DNA of 64,000 nt from Streptococcus parasanguinis CC87K (GTDB lineage Bacteria > Bacillota > Bacilli > Lactobacillales > Streptococcaceae). A program made the position numbers and the translations under genes. Shown here piece after piece: positions 18,895 to 29,073 of the stretch (position 1 is the stretch's first letter; each line of letters opens with the position of its first letter). Location: the NCBI RefSeq assembly GCF_000507765.1, contig NZ_KI669401.1, positions 766,742 through 830,741 of the forward strand, read 5' to 3'. The notes under the pieces were generated by a model. It was not told the DNA's origin. It was given only the letters and a program-made list of their open reading frames with translations, and searched no databases.

Positions 18895-21057
18895 TTATTT
18901 TTTGACAAAAACATATTGTTTAGTGAGGAAATCTCCCTGAGGAAGAACGACGGTTAAGCCGGCGTACATGAGCTCAGCTCCTGAATAGACTTGGTCCGTC
19001 CCTTCTAAGCGATAGAGCGCATCTTCTTCCAATCCTTTGAGTTTCAGGGTCGGCTCGATCTCCTCAACCGTTGATAAGACCCGTACATAAGTTACAACCG
19101 TGCGATCTTGATAGGTGAACTGGACGGCTGCTTGATTGCTACCTTGGCTTGGATTGATCAAGCGGTAGTGTTTTCCGAACTGAACAACTGGTCGAATCGT
19201 TTTATAATGAGCGACTTGAGCTGCAATCCTATCCAACTCTTCTTGCGGAAGACTGGTTAGATCCAATTCATAGCCCAGATTTCCCATCATAGCTACATGA
19301 CCTCGCGTTTCAAGTGGTGTGATCCGTCCCATCTGGTGATTTGGAACAGCTGATACGTGAGCCCCCATAGAAATGGTAGGATAGAGGTAGCTAGAACCGT
19401 ACTGGATCGGAAGTCTGGCAATGGCATCCGTATTGTCACTCGCCCAGACCTGAGGGAAGTACCGCATCATACCGAGGTCATTGCGGCCACCGCCTCCAGA
19501 GCAAGACTCAAAGAGAATGTTCTCATACTTCTCTGTTAAGGAAGAAACCACTTCATAGAGGCCCAAGATATACGCATGGGATTGCATCTTGGTTTCAAGG
19601 TAGGTTTTACCATTTCCAAGTTTGGTGATATTGCGGTTCATATCCCATTTGATATAGTCGATCTTATGGTTTCCAAGTAAGTCATCCAAGACCTGCTTGA
19701 TATAAGAAACCACTTCTTTATTTGCGAAATCGAGTACTAGTTGATTCCGTGAATAGGTGTGTTCATAGCCTGGGACTTGAATAGCCCAGTCCGGATGAGC
19801 CCGATAGAGGTCGCTATCAACAGAAATCATTTCTGGCTCCACCCAAAGGCCAAATTGAAGTCCCTTGTCGTGGATGCCTTGGATCAGTTCTGCTAGGCTT
19901 CCCCCTAATTTTTCTTCATTGACAGTCCAGTCACCGAGAGCCCGATTATCATCATAGCGATTGCCAAACCAGCCATCATCAAGAACAAAGAGTTCGATTC
20001 CCACTTTTTGAGCCTCATCTGCTAGCTCCAATAATTTTTCTTTCTTAAAATCAAAGTAGGTTGCTTCCCAGTTGTTGATCAGAATTGGACGTTCTTTATG
20101 GGCAAACTGGGTTGGAATGATATGGTTTTGGACAAATGCTTGGCTCTCTTGACTGAGTCCGGTCAATCCCTTATGTGAGTAGCTGATCATGGCCACTGGG
20201 GTATCAAAGCTCTGATTCGGCGCCAACTCCCAGGAGAAGTTTTCAGGATTAATCCCCAATCCAACCCGGACTTCATTGAGTTGATTCTTTTGAACAAATC
20301 CTTCAAAATTCCCACTGTAGAGCAGTTGGAAGGCAAGAGCTGAACCGGCATCTTCGGTCACTTCATGATCAGCAAGGATCAGGGCTGGGGTCTGGGCGTG
20401 TCCAGAAGCACCACGGTTGGAGCTGATGGAGAAGATTCCTTGCTCCACTTGCTGACGGCGGACTGTTTTTTCTCTCGCATAGGCCCCTTGAAGGGTGATG
20501 ACATCATAGTCACCCGCTGGGACATCGGCCAACACACTGAGAGCCTTGTGGATCACGACGGTTTCATCACTGCAGTTTTCAATCTTTGAAAAGCTAGTGA
20601 TGGTTGCCCGATCTTCGTAGGCTGTGTAATAGAGGGTCAAACGCAGGGCCGCTTGATCATCTTCAAAGACCAAGGCCAAGGTTTCAGCCTGATCTACCGA
20701 GTGAGGATTGGGAAGACCAGTTGCCTCGACACTGCCAGAGTAGATATTGGCTCCGACATAGAGGAAATCCGTCACCTCTGTAACGCCGTGCTGGATTTGA
20801 ATCGACGGCTTTCGAAAATCTCCAAGCCCATGCTGTCCCAAGACCTGACGCTGGGTATCTAGACTAAAGATGCGATTGTCAGGTGTTGGATTTCCAGAGA
20901 AAGCATGATCTCTCTCATTTACGGTATTGGAAAAATGATAAGACGGGATCGGACGCCCCAGATGCTTAAGCATCAGGTAGCCATCTCGATTTTCAAGGAT
21001 CAGGCTCAGTCCCTTACTTTCTACATAGAACAAATTCTGTTCGATACGAATTGCCAT
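18895..21057 (-). CDS. aga: Alpha-galactosidase, GH36
   Basis: 720 residues from the ATG at 21057, the length of streptococcal Aga. GGAGGAAGAT lies before this ATG, while the earlier in-frame ATG at 21069 contains that ribosome site. GH36 motifs: nucleophile Asp472 in YIKWDMNRN, acid/base Asp541 in ASDNTDAI, and [12 protein letters not shown] between them. It removes galactose from raffinose, melibiose and stachyose after uptake, since no signal peptide is present. It is the first gene of the aga-msmEFG-gtfA operon, divergent from msmR. Confidence 0.95.
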   Translation of the reverse strand: MAIRIEQNLFYVESKGLSLILENRDGYLMLKHLGRPIPSYHFSNTVNERDHAFSGNPTPDNRIFSLDTQRQVLGQHGLGDFRKPSIQIQHGVTEVTDFLYVGANIYSGSVEATGLPNPHSVDQAETLALVFEDDQAALRLTLYYTAYEDRATITSFSKIENCSDETVVIHKALSVLADVPAGDYDVITLQGAYAREKTVRRQQVEQGIFSISSNRGASGHAQTPALILADHEVTEDAGSALAFQLLYSGNFEGFVQKNQLNEVRVGLGINPENFSWELAPNQSFDTPVAMISYSHKGLTGLSQESQAFVQNHIIPTQFAHKERPILINNWEATYFDFKKEKLLELADEAQKVGIELFVLDDGWFGNRYDDNRALGDWTVNEEKLGGSLAELIQGIHDKGLQFGLWVEPEMISVDSDLYRAHPDWAIQVPGYEHTYSRNQLVLDFANKEVVSYIKQVLDDLLGNHKIDYIKWDMNRNITKLGNGKTYLETKMQSHAYILGLYEVVSSLTEKYENILFESCSGGGGRNDLGMMRYFPQVWASDNTDAIARLPIQYGSSYLYPTISMGAHVSAVPNHQMGRITPLETRGHVAMMGNLGYELDLTSLPQEELDRIAAQVAHYKTIRPVVQFGKHYRLINPSQGSNQAAVQFTYQDRTVVTYVRVLSTVEEIEPTLKLKGLEEDALYRLEGTDQVYSGAELMYAGLTVVLPQGDFLTKQYVFVKK

Positions 21058-21149
21058 ATCTTCCTCCATTGGACCCGAAAAATATCACTATGTATTTTTA
21101 AATTTGGTTCCAATAACTTTCTTTTTTAGCATGTCTTTATTTTACTCAT

Positions 21150-21163
21150 TGTAAACGCTTCCG
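21150..21163. promoter_or_regulatory. cre site in the aga-msmR divergent region
   Basis: TGTAAACGCTTCCG is a close match to the CcpA cre consensus. It lies between the divergent starts of aga (21057) and msmR (21218), so glucose repression of the raffinose operon is expected. Confidence 0.65.
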
Positions 21164-21187
21164 AAAATAGAATTTTGTTGCACATAT

Positions 21188-21197
21188 ATGGTAAAAT
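21188..21197 (+). promoter_or_regulatory. msmR extended -10 promoter
   Basis: ATGGTAAAAT: an extended -10 (TG then TAAAAT at 21192-21197) with no clear -35 box. The cre site overlaps the upstream region. AGGTAGGAGG follows before the ATG at 21218. Confidence 0.4.
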
Positions 21198-21217
21198 GTT
21201 AGGTAGGAGGTTCAACC

Positions 21218-22051
21218 ATGTCAGTCTTTTCTGAATACCAAACCGACACTATTGACCTAGCCCTTGATTTTTATGGCTACGAAGATTGTCCGAAGAATTA
21301 TGAATTTGGTCCTAGCGTCCGAGATAATTTTGTCCTGCATTTTGTTACCAAGGGAAAGGGAGTCTTCCACTTTGAAAAAAAAGAAATCCACCTAGAAGCT
21401 GGGGATCTCTTTCTTCTTCCAAAAAATAAGGTGACCTACTACCAGGCAGACGCTGAAGAGCCTTGGTCCTACTACTGGATTGGCATCAGTGGCACCAAGG
21501 TAAGTGATTTCATGCGCTTTTCAACCCTACATGCAAAAGGCTATCTAAAGAAAACAGAGGTGGACACAGAGCGGATTGGCCTGTTTATGGAGCAACTCGT
21601 CCACAAAGCAGAGGCTTCAAAGATGACTTCGCACTACCAACTCCACCTTCTCTCTCAGATCTATGAACTGCTATTTCTTATCAGTGAAGTGGCTCCCGAT
21701 ATCCATCGGAGCCATCCATCTCCCACCTATCAGCTCTATCTGACCTGCAAGCATATGATTGAGACGCATTACAATAAAGATCATCTAAGTATTCAAGAGA
21801 TCGCTGATGACCTCAATGTCCATCGCTCCTATCTGACAACTGTCTTTAAGGAGTTTCACCAGATCTCTCCCAAGGAATTCTTGCACTCGGTCCGCATGCA
21901 GCGTGCCCAGCAGTTACTGACCAACACAGACGAGAGCATCAAGATTGTGGCTTACTCAGTGGGCTTTTCAGATCCCCTCTATTTTTCAAAGGCTTTTAAG
22001 GCCTATAGCCAACTGACTCCTAGCCAATATCGCAACAAACATAAAATTTAG
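21218..22051 (+). CDS. msmR: AraC-family activator MsmR
   Basis: 277 residues. An N-terminal cupin-like sugar-sensing domain (about 1-150, with HLEAGDLFLLPKNKVTYYQ) is followed by two helix-turn-helix units in the last ~100 residues (LSIQEIADDLNVHRSYLTTVF and SIKIVAYSVGFSDPLYFSKAF). It is encoded divergently from aga-msmEFG-gtfA, the arrangement known from S. mutans, where MsmR activates the operon with raffinose or melibiose as inducer. Confidence 0.92.
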   Translation: MSVFSEYQTDTIDLALDFYGYEDCPKNYEFGPSVRDNFVLHFVTKGKGVFHFEKKEIHLEAGDLFLLPKNKVTYYQADAEEPWSYYWIGISGTKVSDFMRFSTLHAKGYLKKTEVDTERIGLFMEQLVHKAEASKMTSHYQLHLLSQIYELLFLISEVAPDIHRSHPSPTYQLYLTCKHMIETHYNKDHLSIQEIADDLNVHRSYLTTVFKEFHQISPKEFLHSVRMQRAQQLLTNTDESIKIVAYSVGFSDPLYFSKAFKAYSQLTPSQYRNKHKI

Positions 22052-22115
22052 TAAAATTTTATTTCTTTTTACTAGTTTTTAGAGTATACTGGAAGTAGAA
22101 ATCAATAAAGGATGA

Positions 22116-23126
<1,011 letters not shown>

Positions 23127-23134
23127 GAGGTCCT

Positions 23135-24076
23135 ATGAAAACACATGAAATCCTCTTTCAAACCCTTTCTCAGGCAGATGATTATGTCAACGGGGAGCAG
23201 CTGGCGCAAGAACTAGGCGTTTCCCGCACCTCCATCTGGAAGGCTATTCAGCGCCTGGAAAAAGATGGGGTCGTCATCGAGTCCCTCAAAAAGAAGGGCT
23301 ACAAACTGGTCTCAGGCGATATTCTGCTTCCTGAGATCATCGCAAGCAATACCCAGTTGACCGTGTCCTTGAATGAAGACTGTGGTTCCACCCAATTGGA
23401 TGCAAAATTAGGCATAGAAAGCCATCAAGAAGGCAAGGCGCTCTACCTGGCCAATTCGCAATCTGCAGGAAAAGGCCGCTTTGGTCGTGACTACTACTGC
23501 CCCGATCAAGGAGGCATCTATATGTCCCTTCACCTCAAACCTCAACTGCCACCTGCGGAGCTCCCTCCTTATACCCTCATGGTCGCTGGAGCCATCTACA
23601 AGGCTATTAAAAACCTGACCCTAATCGATATCGATATCAAATGGGTCAATGATATTTACTACCGCCATAAAAAAATTGGGGGAATCCTTACCGAAGCTAT
23701 CACGTCGATTGAGACTGGTCTTGTCACGGATGTCATTATCGGAGTCGGTCTCAATTTAGCCATCCCTACTTTTCCAGATAAGCTACAAACCAAGGCTGGT
23801 TCCTTATTTGAAGGAACTTGTCCCATCACTCGCAATGACCTCATCAGTGAGATCTGGAAGGAATTCTTCCAAACGGATGTCGATGAACTGGTCTACCTCT
23901 ACAAAGAGCGCTCCTTGGTCCTAGGACGAACCGTCACCTTTGAGCAGAACCAGCAAACCTATCAGGGCCTCGCCAAAGATATCTCTGATACCGGCCAACT
24001 CTTGGTCCAATTAGACAATCAAGAAGAAATCTGGCTCAATAGCGGCGAAATCTCCCTCAAGCAGTGGAATCTATAA
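23135..24076 (+). CDS. birA: Bifunctional biotin-protein ligase / biotin repressor
   Basis: 313 residues. The N-terminal winged helix (about 1-62, LAQELGVSRTSIWKAIQRL) marks the two-domain, DNA-binding form. The ligase core has GKGRFGRDYYCPDQGGIYMS near 110-130 and KWVNDIYY near 172. It attaches biotin to carboxylases and may repress biotin-uptake genes. The ATG follows galR by eight bases, and the shared TAGGAGG serves as both stop and ribosome site. Confidence 0.93.
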   Translation: MKTHEILFQTLSQADDYVNGEQLAQELGVSRTSIWKAIQRLEKDGVVIESLKKKGYKLVSGDILLPEIIASNTQLTVSLNEDCGSTQLDAKLGIESHQEGKALYLANSQSAGKGRFGRDYYCPDQGGIYMSLHLKPQLPPAELPPYTLMVAGAIYKAIKNLTLIDIDIKWVNDIYYRHKKIGGILTEAITSIETGLVTDVIIGVGLNLAIPTFPDKLQTKAGSLFEGTCPITRNDLISEIWKEFFQTDVDELVYLYKERSLVLGRTVTFEQNQQTYQGLAKDISDTGQLLVQLDNQEEIWLNSGEISLKQWNL

Positions 24077-24092
24077 AACAGAGCTCACAACT

Positions 24093-24136
24093 CACAAAAG
24101 AGTCTGGGACAAAACGCTGTCTCAGACTCTTTTGTG
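24093..24136. terminator. Bidirectional terminator between birA and the converging gene
   Basis: Perfect 14-bp arms CACAAAAGAGTCTG/CAGACTCTTTTGTG with a 16-base loop containing GGACAAAAC. T-runs exist in both directions. Its loop and outline recall the first hairpin of the ~175-bp repeat family found elsewhere in the window. Confidence 0.85.
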
Positions 24137-24146
24137 TGAAGAAATA

Positions 24147-24380
24147 TCAAAAATTTTTAAACCAATTCTTGATAAATTCTAAGCATATATCTAGTAGGAA
24201 TTTGATAAATAATAATACAATTCCAATCTTCACAAACATGTAATATTTAAATGTGGTGTCATCAAATTCATTCACAAAAATCGGAAAGGTGAGAATATTA
24301 GACGGATTGATAAGAAAATATAGTGAGATACAAATGGATAAAACCAGCGCTACTATAAAAAATTTTTTATGTATTTGCAT
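24147..24380 (-). CDS. Small two-helix membrane protein
   Basis: 77 residues with hydrophobic segments at about 8-26 (FFIVALVLSICISLYFLIN) and 48-66 (FVKIGIVLLFIKFLLDICL). AAAGG precedes the ATG at 24380. I recognise no family. It converges on birA, and the sequence upstream is AT-rich and gene-poor. It could be a genuine small membrane protein or a remnant. Confidence 0.45.
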   Translation of the reverse strand: MQIHKKFFIVALVLSICISLYFLINPSNILTFPIFVNEFDDTTFKYYMFVKIGIVLLFIKFLLDICLEFIKNWFKNF

Positions 24381-24926
24381 TTTTTACCTTTTCCTTTCTT
24401 GTTTTACAACATTAATTACCAATCACCAATTTTATATAGCCTGATTCATTCTTTTCCTCCTCTTTCTAACAGGCTATTTTATAGTTCTTACACCTTCATC
24501 ATATACAAATTTCAAAATAATACAAGTCTGTTTTTCTAATTATTTTTATGGTATAATAATAAAGTTGGAGTGATAAATAAAAGCTCAGCAACTATCTTAG
24601 TAAACTCTATAAAATTAACTTTTTAGATAACAGCGTGATATATTTAAGCTACTAAACAGTTCAATTCAGTATGTTTTTTGCCCTACTTTTTAATCATGAT
24701 ATTGAAAATACCTAAAAGCGCCTTCCGAAATTCAATTAAATTTCAACATTTTTAATTACTCTCAATATGAAAGTTCTTTCCAAATCCATGCAGGGGGCAT
24801 CTAAATCAACAGGAAAAGCCTTGAAATCAAGGCTTTTTTTCTTGTCTATAGCAGATTTATTTTTGTATTCATTAACAATTAATAATTGAGAAACAAATTG
24901 AACACAGTAAACAAATCCGATACCTT
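24381..24926. other. Gene-poor AT-rich stretch
   Basis: No supported gene. It holds an inverted repeat ATAGCCTG/CAGGCTAT (24436-24443, 24470-24477), an isolated TATAAT in an AT-rich context near 24553, and one terminator-like hairpin (24814-24837). It may be the scar of a lost gene. Confidence 0.4.
24814..24840 (+). terminator. Orphan terminator
   Basis: AAAAGCCTTG/CAAGGCTTTT, loop AAAT, followed by further T on the plus strand. No gene precedes it on this strand, so it probably survives from a deleted gene. Confidence 0.65.
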
Positions 24927-24988
24927 CATACTCTACCAAACACCATCCCCATATTATTCCTCCACTTGTGGTATGATGGTAGAGTATG
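24927..24988. promoter_or_regulatory. 12-bp inverted repeat around the ABC-pair promoter
   Basis: CATACTCTACCA (24927-24938) and TGGTAGAGTATG (24977-24988) are perfect inverted copies 38 bases apart. The right arm overlaps an extended -10 (TGGTATGAT, -10 at 24972-24977). This suggests a repressor site or an RNA hairpin controlling the transporter downstream. Confidence 0.5.
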
Positions 24989-25041
24989 TTTAGGTGCCAG
25001 CAACCCTGCTCGAGCACCTCCGTGCTAAAAGGAGAACGAAT

Positions 25042-26145
25042 ATGAAAATCGCATGGAATGAAATTAAATACCAACCCAAGAAGTTTATCCTGATTGAACT
25101 CCTCATTACCATCCTCATGTTTATGGTGGTGTTCTTGTCCGGTCTGACAAATGGACTGGGGCGTTCAGTATCGGCCCAAATCGATAACTATGGGGCCCTG
25201 CACTACATCCTTTCGACGGATTCAGAAGGGATTATCCCCTTTTCAACTATTACGGCGAAAGATTTAGATGAGATTAACAAGATAGAAGGGATGGACTATT
25301 CTGGCTTGTCGATCCAGCGGGCAACCGTCTCAAAATCAGAGGATTCCAACACCCTGGATATCACCTATTTCGCGACCGATCATAACGAAAAAGAGATCCT
25401 CAATCCAATCATGGAAGATACTGACATCAAGATCTCCGACTTAAAGAAAAACGAGATCATTCTGGACCATTCTTTCAAAGAGGATGAGGGAATCCAAATC
25501 GGCGATCAAGTGATCGACAAAACCTCTAAGCAAAAGCTCAAGGTCGTGGCCTTTGCGAAAAATGCCAAATATGGCTATAGTGAGATTGGCTTTATCAGCT
25601 CGGAGACCTACACAGGCATGCGGCAAAAAACAGATCCAAGCTATCAATGGCAAGCCCAAACCCTTGTGACCAAGAAGAGCATCACTTCTAACGATCTAAC
25701 CAGCAACTTGATGGTAGCGGATAAGAAGCAAGTGATCGATAAAATCCCTGGCTACAAGGCTCAAAACCTGACGCTACGGATGATCACGTGGGTGCTACTA
25801 CTCGCTTCTTCTGCTATCCTTGGGGTCTTCTTCTACATCCTGACCTTGCAAAAGTTGAAACAGTTCGGCGTCCTAAAGGCCATTGGCATGTCCATGAGCC
25901 AGATCACCTATGTCCAACTATCCCAGCTCACCATCATCTCCCTCATCGGAGTACTGCTGGGGCTTGGCCTGGCAACTATAATGGCGCCATTTTTACCTAA
26001 TAGCGTCCCTTCCTTTATGACCCTGAAAGACAACCTCACCATCTCGGTTAGCTTTATCCTGACCTCTATTTTGTGTGGTGCCTTGTCCCTTGTCAAAATC
26101 AAAAAAGTAGATCCAATCGAAGTCATTGGTGGAAATGGAGAATAA
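25042..26145 (+). CDS. FtsX/MacB-type ABC permease, HrtB-like
   Basis: 367 residues from the ATG at 25042, preceded by AAAGGAGA; an earlier in-frame ATG at 24994 lies in the promoter region and is rejected. One N-terminal helix (about 16-36, FILIELLITILMFMVVFLSG), a large extracellular domain and three C-terminal helices (from about 245). This four-helix layout and the N-terminal IAWNEIKY motif fit the HrtB/DevC branch, which in lactic acid bacteria exports haem. The substrate here is not shown. No TetR-type regulator gene is adjacent. Confidence 0.75.
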   Translation: MKIAWNEIKYQPKKFILIELLITILMFMVVFLSGLTNGLGRSVSAQIDNYGALHYILSTDSEGIIPFSTITAKDLDEINKIEGMDYSGLSIQRATVSKSEDSNTLDITYFATDHNEKEILNPIMEDTDIKISDLKKNEIILDHSFKEDEGIQIGDQVIDKTSKQKLKVVAFAKNAKYGYSEIGFISSETYTGMRQKTDPSYQWQAQTLVTKKSITSNDLTSNLMVADKKQVIDKIPGYKAQNLTLRMITWVLLLASSAILGVFFYILTLQKLKQFGVLKAIGMSMSQITYVQLSQLTIISLIGVLLGLGLATIMAPFLPNSVPSFMTLKDNLTISVSFILTSILCGALSLVKIKKVDPIEVIGGNGE

Positions 26146-26146
26146 G

Positions 26147-26836
26147 ATGGCCATTATTGCATTAGAAAATATCAGAAAATCCTACGCCGATGGCAGCCAG
26201 ATGCACCATGTCCTCAACCAGCTGAATTTAAGCGTCGAACCCAACGAATTTGTCGCCATCTTGGGCCCTTCAGGATCAGGTAAATCCACGCTTTTGGCAA
26301 TCGCTGGCTTACTTTTATCAGCGGATGAGGGGCGGATTTCTATCGCTGGCCAAGACTTGACCGGCCTCAACCAAGGCCAGTGGACGCAAAAACGCCTGGA
26401 ATTGCTTGGCTTCATCTTTCAAGATCACCAGCTCCTCTCCTATATGAAAATCGGCGATCAGTTAGAACTGGTGGCCAAATTGAAGGGGGAAAAGGACAAG
26501 AAAAAACGTCAAGAGGAAGTCAAAGCCTTGTTGGCAGATCTGGGTATTGAAGCTTGTTACCACCAATACCCGAATCAGATGTCCGGTGGGCAAAAACAAC
26601 GGGCAGCCATCGCGCGGGCCTTCATCGGAAATCCACAGGTCATTTTAGCCGATGAACCAACCGCTAGCCTAGACCCAGATCGAGGGCAAGAAATCGCCCA
26701 GTTGATCCGGAAAGAAGTCAAATCCAAAAACAAGAGTGCCATCATGGTCACCCATGACCGCTCCATCCTGACCTATGTGGATACCATTTATGAATTAAAA
26801 CACGGCCAATTGCTAAAGGTAGAACAGCTTGATTAA
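26147..26836 (+). CDS. ABC transporter ATPase, HrtA/LolD-like
   Basis: 229 residues from the ATG at 26147, with GGAG in the preceding codons. Walker A GPSGSGKST at 40-48, the signature MSGGQKQRAAIA near 141 and Walker B VILADEPTASLDP near 160. This is the MacB/LolD-type ATPase that partners FtsX-like permeases, and it starts one base after the stop of the permease gene. It is followed by a repeat whose hairpins supply a terminator. Confidence 0.88.
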   Translation: MAIIALENIRKSYADGSQMHHVLNQLNLSVEPNEFVAILGPSGSGKSTLLAIAGLLLSADEGRISIAGQDLTGLNQGQWTQKRLELLGFIFQDHQLLSYMKIGDQLELVAKLKGEKDKKKRQEEVKALLADLGIEACYHQYPNQMSGGQKQRAAIARAFIGNPQVILADEPTASLDPDRGQEIAQLIRKEVKSKNKSAIMVTHDRSILTYVDTIYELKHGQLLKVEQLD

Positions 26837-26844
26837 ATACAAAA

Positions 26845-27020
26845 AGAGGCTGGGACAAAAGTCCTAGCCTCTCAATTGTCTTTGCATTGTCGAGCAAGAC
26901 GCAGTGGTTGAGTGGGCTCTACTACGCTGATTTCATCAGCTTTTATAGCCCTACTCAACTGTGCGGAGGTGGGACGACGAAATCGAATTCTAACGAATTA
27001 CCGATTTCTGTCCCACTCTC
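26845..27020 (+). repeat. Repeat family A, copy 1
   Basis: About 176 bp containing three hairpins: AGGCTGGGACaaaaGTCCTAGCCT, a GTTGAGTGGGCT/AGCCCTACTCAAC stem with inner GCTGAT/ATCAGC, and GTGGGAC...GTCCCAC. Copies lie at 42598, 51490 and 59132. Here it separates two converging genes and is followed by a T-run, so it probably terminates both. Confidence 0.85.
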
Positions 27021-27027
27021 TATTTTT

Positions 27028-28353
27028 TTATTCTTGAGGATCTTTGGGCAGTTCCATACGGAAGCGTAAGCCCATAGCCGTTTTATCAAATTGGTAGGCC
27101 AGTTCTTCATGGTCCAGCAAGTGTTGGACCACAAAGAGTCCCAAGCCACCTTCCTTCTTCTGGCGGCTAGCGGTCATTGGCATCTCAGCGGTCTCTACCA
27201 TTTCTTGACTGGTATTTTCAACAGCCAAGTGCGTCCCTTCTTCTTCGAGACGGAGCTGGATCTCTCCACCGGCATCCGAATGCTTGACGGCATTACTAAT
27301 GACATTTGAGAGGACCAATTTCAGAATGGCTGGGTCCATATAAACTGCTTTGTCAGGGATTTGATTGTCAATCGTGAGCGCGCGGGATTGAGCCAAGACC
27401 TTGTACTGGTCGAGAATCTGCTCTACGACCTGATCCAGCTGGATCCACTCCTTGTCTCCGGCCAATTCTTGGACAGAGGACAGGGAGAGGATTTCCAGGA
27501 CGATCTGGTTCATCTCATCGACGATATCGAGGGAGACCGCCAGGTAGCGGTCCCGGTCCTTGTAGCGGCCGATCTTATCCCGCATATTTTCTAGGATAAT
27601 CTTCAAGCTGGCTAGAGGCGTCTTGAGCTCATGCGAAGCCCCACGTAGAAATTCCACCTTCATCTGCTCCAACTTCAGATTTTCCTGTTTCTGCTGCTCT
27701 AGATTATCGATCACCTCTAAAAGATGGTGATAGAGGTCGTTGATCTGTTGCTTGAGAACGCCGATCTCATCCTGCGAATGGATGGGGAGACTGGCTGTCC
27801 GATCCAGCCGTTTCATCCGCTTGGTCATCTGCTTGATTTCAAGGATCGGAGCAGAAATTATGCGGGCATAGAGGTAGGAGGCAATCAGTGACAGAACAAA
27901 GGAAGCAAGGAGACTATAGGGAAGAAAGCCCAGACTGATGTCCCGCGCTTCCTTTTGGGAATCGACGGTCGCTAAGAATTGCAAGGTCAAGTCCTTCCCT
28001 TCCTTGGTCTGAATCTTTCGCTCTTCAATAACCAGCGAATTGTTCTGGCTATCAGGGTTCACGAGCAGGTCATCCTTAACCTCTAGGGCATTTTGTTTTT
28101 CCTTGCCCTTGATCGAGACCTTGATATCATTGGTCTTGGAATAAAGGTCGATGACCGACTCAATGGTCCCTTCTTCCTGGCCCTGGAAACTCTTAGCCAG
28201 GGCTTGCGATTTCTTCAAAATCGTCTGGCGCTGGGACTCGATATAGGTCGATGGAAAAATAAAGTAAACCGAAGCATGGAGAAGGATAACTAAGCTACTA
28301 AAAAGGGCAAAGGTGATCAGAAAGATTTTGGCAAAGATACTCCGTTTGGTCAT
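27028..28353 (-). CDS. vncS: Sensor histidine kinase VncS
   Basis: 441 residues, the size of pneumococcal VncS (about 442). Helices at about 10-33 and 145-163 bracket an extracellular domain; a HAMP-like linker and a coiled-coil (about 200-235) lead to the H-box GASHELKTPLASLK with His241. The ATPase motifs NVISNAVKHS and GGLGLFVVQHL follow. It overlaps vncR by four bases, and vex1-vex2-vex3 lie upstream in the same order as in S. pneumoniae. What it senses here is unknown. Confidence 0.85.
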   Translation of the reverse strand: MTKRSIFAKIFLITFALFSSLVILLHASVYFIFPSTYIESQRQTILKKSQALAKSFQGQEEGTIESVIDLYSKTNDIKVSIKGKEKQNALEVKDDLLVNPDSQNNSLVIEERKIQTKEGKDLTLQFLATVDSQKEARDISLGFLPYSLLASFVLSLIASYLYARIISAPILEIKQMTKRMKRLDRTASLPIHSQDEIGVLKQQINDLYHHLLEVIDNLEQQKQENLKLEQMKVEFLRGASHELKTPLASLKIILENMRDKIGRYKDRDRYLAVSLDIVDEMNQIVLEILSLSSVQELAGDKEWIQLDQVVEQILDQYKVLAQSRALTIDNQIPDKAVYMDPAILKLVLSNVISNAVKHSDAGGEIQLRLEEEGTHLAVENTSQEMVETAEMPMTASRQKKEGGLGLFVVQHLLDHEELAYQFDKTAMGLRFRMELPKDPQE

Positions 28354-29003
28354 GGTCTCTCCAATTTATAGCCGACATTGCGTACCGTAACGATACAGTC
28401 CAGCTCCAGTTTTTTTCGTAGTTCCTTGATATAGACATCGATCACCCGGTCAAATGGAATCTCCTCCGTCTCCTTCCAGACGGCATCGAGGATCTGAGAG
28501 CGGGTCCGGGCCTTGCCCTCATGCTGGAGCAAGTATTCCAAGATTTCCAACTCCTTGGCATTCATGGAAATGGCTTGGCCTGCTATGCTGGCTGTGTATC
28601 TCTCAAAATCCACCCGTGCCTCTCCATAGGTGAAGACCCGGGAAGGTTGAAGCTTTTTAAAAATAGCTTCGATACGGACCTTCAAGAGGGACAAGGAGAA
28701 GGGTTTTTCCAGATAGCCATCTGCCAACTCTCCAAAGGCTGTCAACTTATAGTCCTCGTCATGGAAGGCCGTTAGCATGAGGACAGGGACTGAGCTGGTC
28801 TTGCGGATGACCTTGAGGACTTCCAAGCCATTGAGGATAGGAAGCTGGATATCCAGCAAGACTAGGTCCGGCGCTTCTCTGTGAAAGAGGTCCAGGGCCT
28901 CCTGCCCATCGCCTGCTTCAAAGACTTCATAGCCACATTCCATGAGATAGTCGCTCATCCCTTCTCGAATCAGGACTTCATCTTCTACGATTAGTATCTT
29001 CAT
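28350..29003 (-). CDS. vncR: Response regulator VncR
   Basis: 217 residues of the OmpR family. The receiver has the phospho-acceptor Asp51 in LVLLDIQLP and the Lys in EKPFS; the winged-helix domain ends VRNVGYKLERP. AAAAGGAAAG precedes the ATG at 29003, and a promoter with TTGTTT and TATAAT lies between vex3 and this gene. Gene order and sizes match the pneumococcal vex-vnc locus. Confidence 0.87.
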   Translation of the reverse strand: MKILIVEDEVLIREGMSDYLMECGYEVFEAGDGQEALDLFHREAPDLVLLDIQLPILNGLEVLKVIRKTSSVPVLMLTAFHDEDYKLTAFGELADGYLEKPFSLSLLKVRIEAIFKKLQPSRVFTYGEARVDFERYTASIAGQAISMNAKELEILEYLLQHEGKARTRSQILDAVWKETEEIPFDRVIDVYIKELRKKLELDCIVTVRNVGYKLERP

Positions 29004-29039
29004 ACACTTTCCTTTTTATCTAAGAAACTTCTACCTCCT

Positions 29040-29069
29040 ATTATACCCTATTTCTATTTTAGGAAACAA
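29040..29069 (-). promoter_or_regulatory. vncRS promoter
   Basis: On the minus strand TTGTTT (29069-29064), an 18-bp spacer and TATAAT (29045-29040). An AGGAGG immediately after the -10 box is not followed by a start codon. Confidence 0.65.
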
Positions 29070-29073
29070 TCTC

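Noticed and set aside
24736..25074. Minus-strand reading frame of 112 codons upstream of the HrtB-like gene
   Set aside because: It covers the promoter, the inverted repeat and the start of the real gene; low-complexity composition and no ribosome site.
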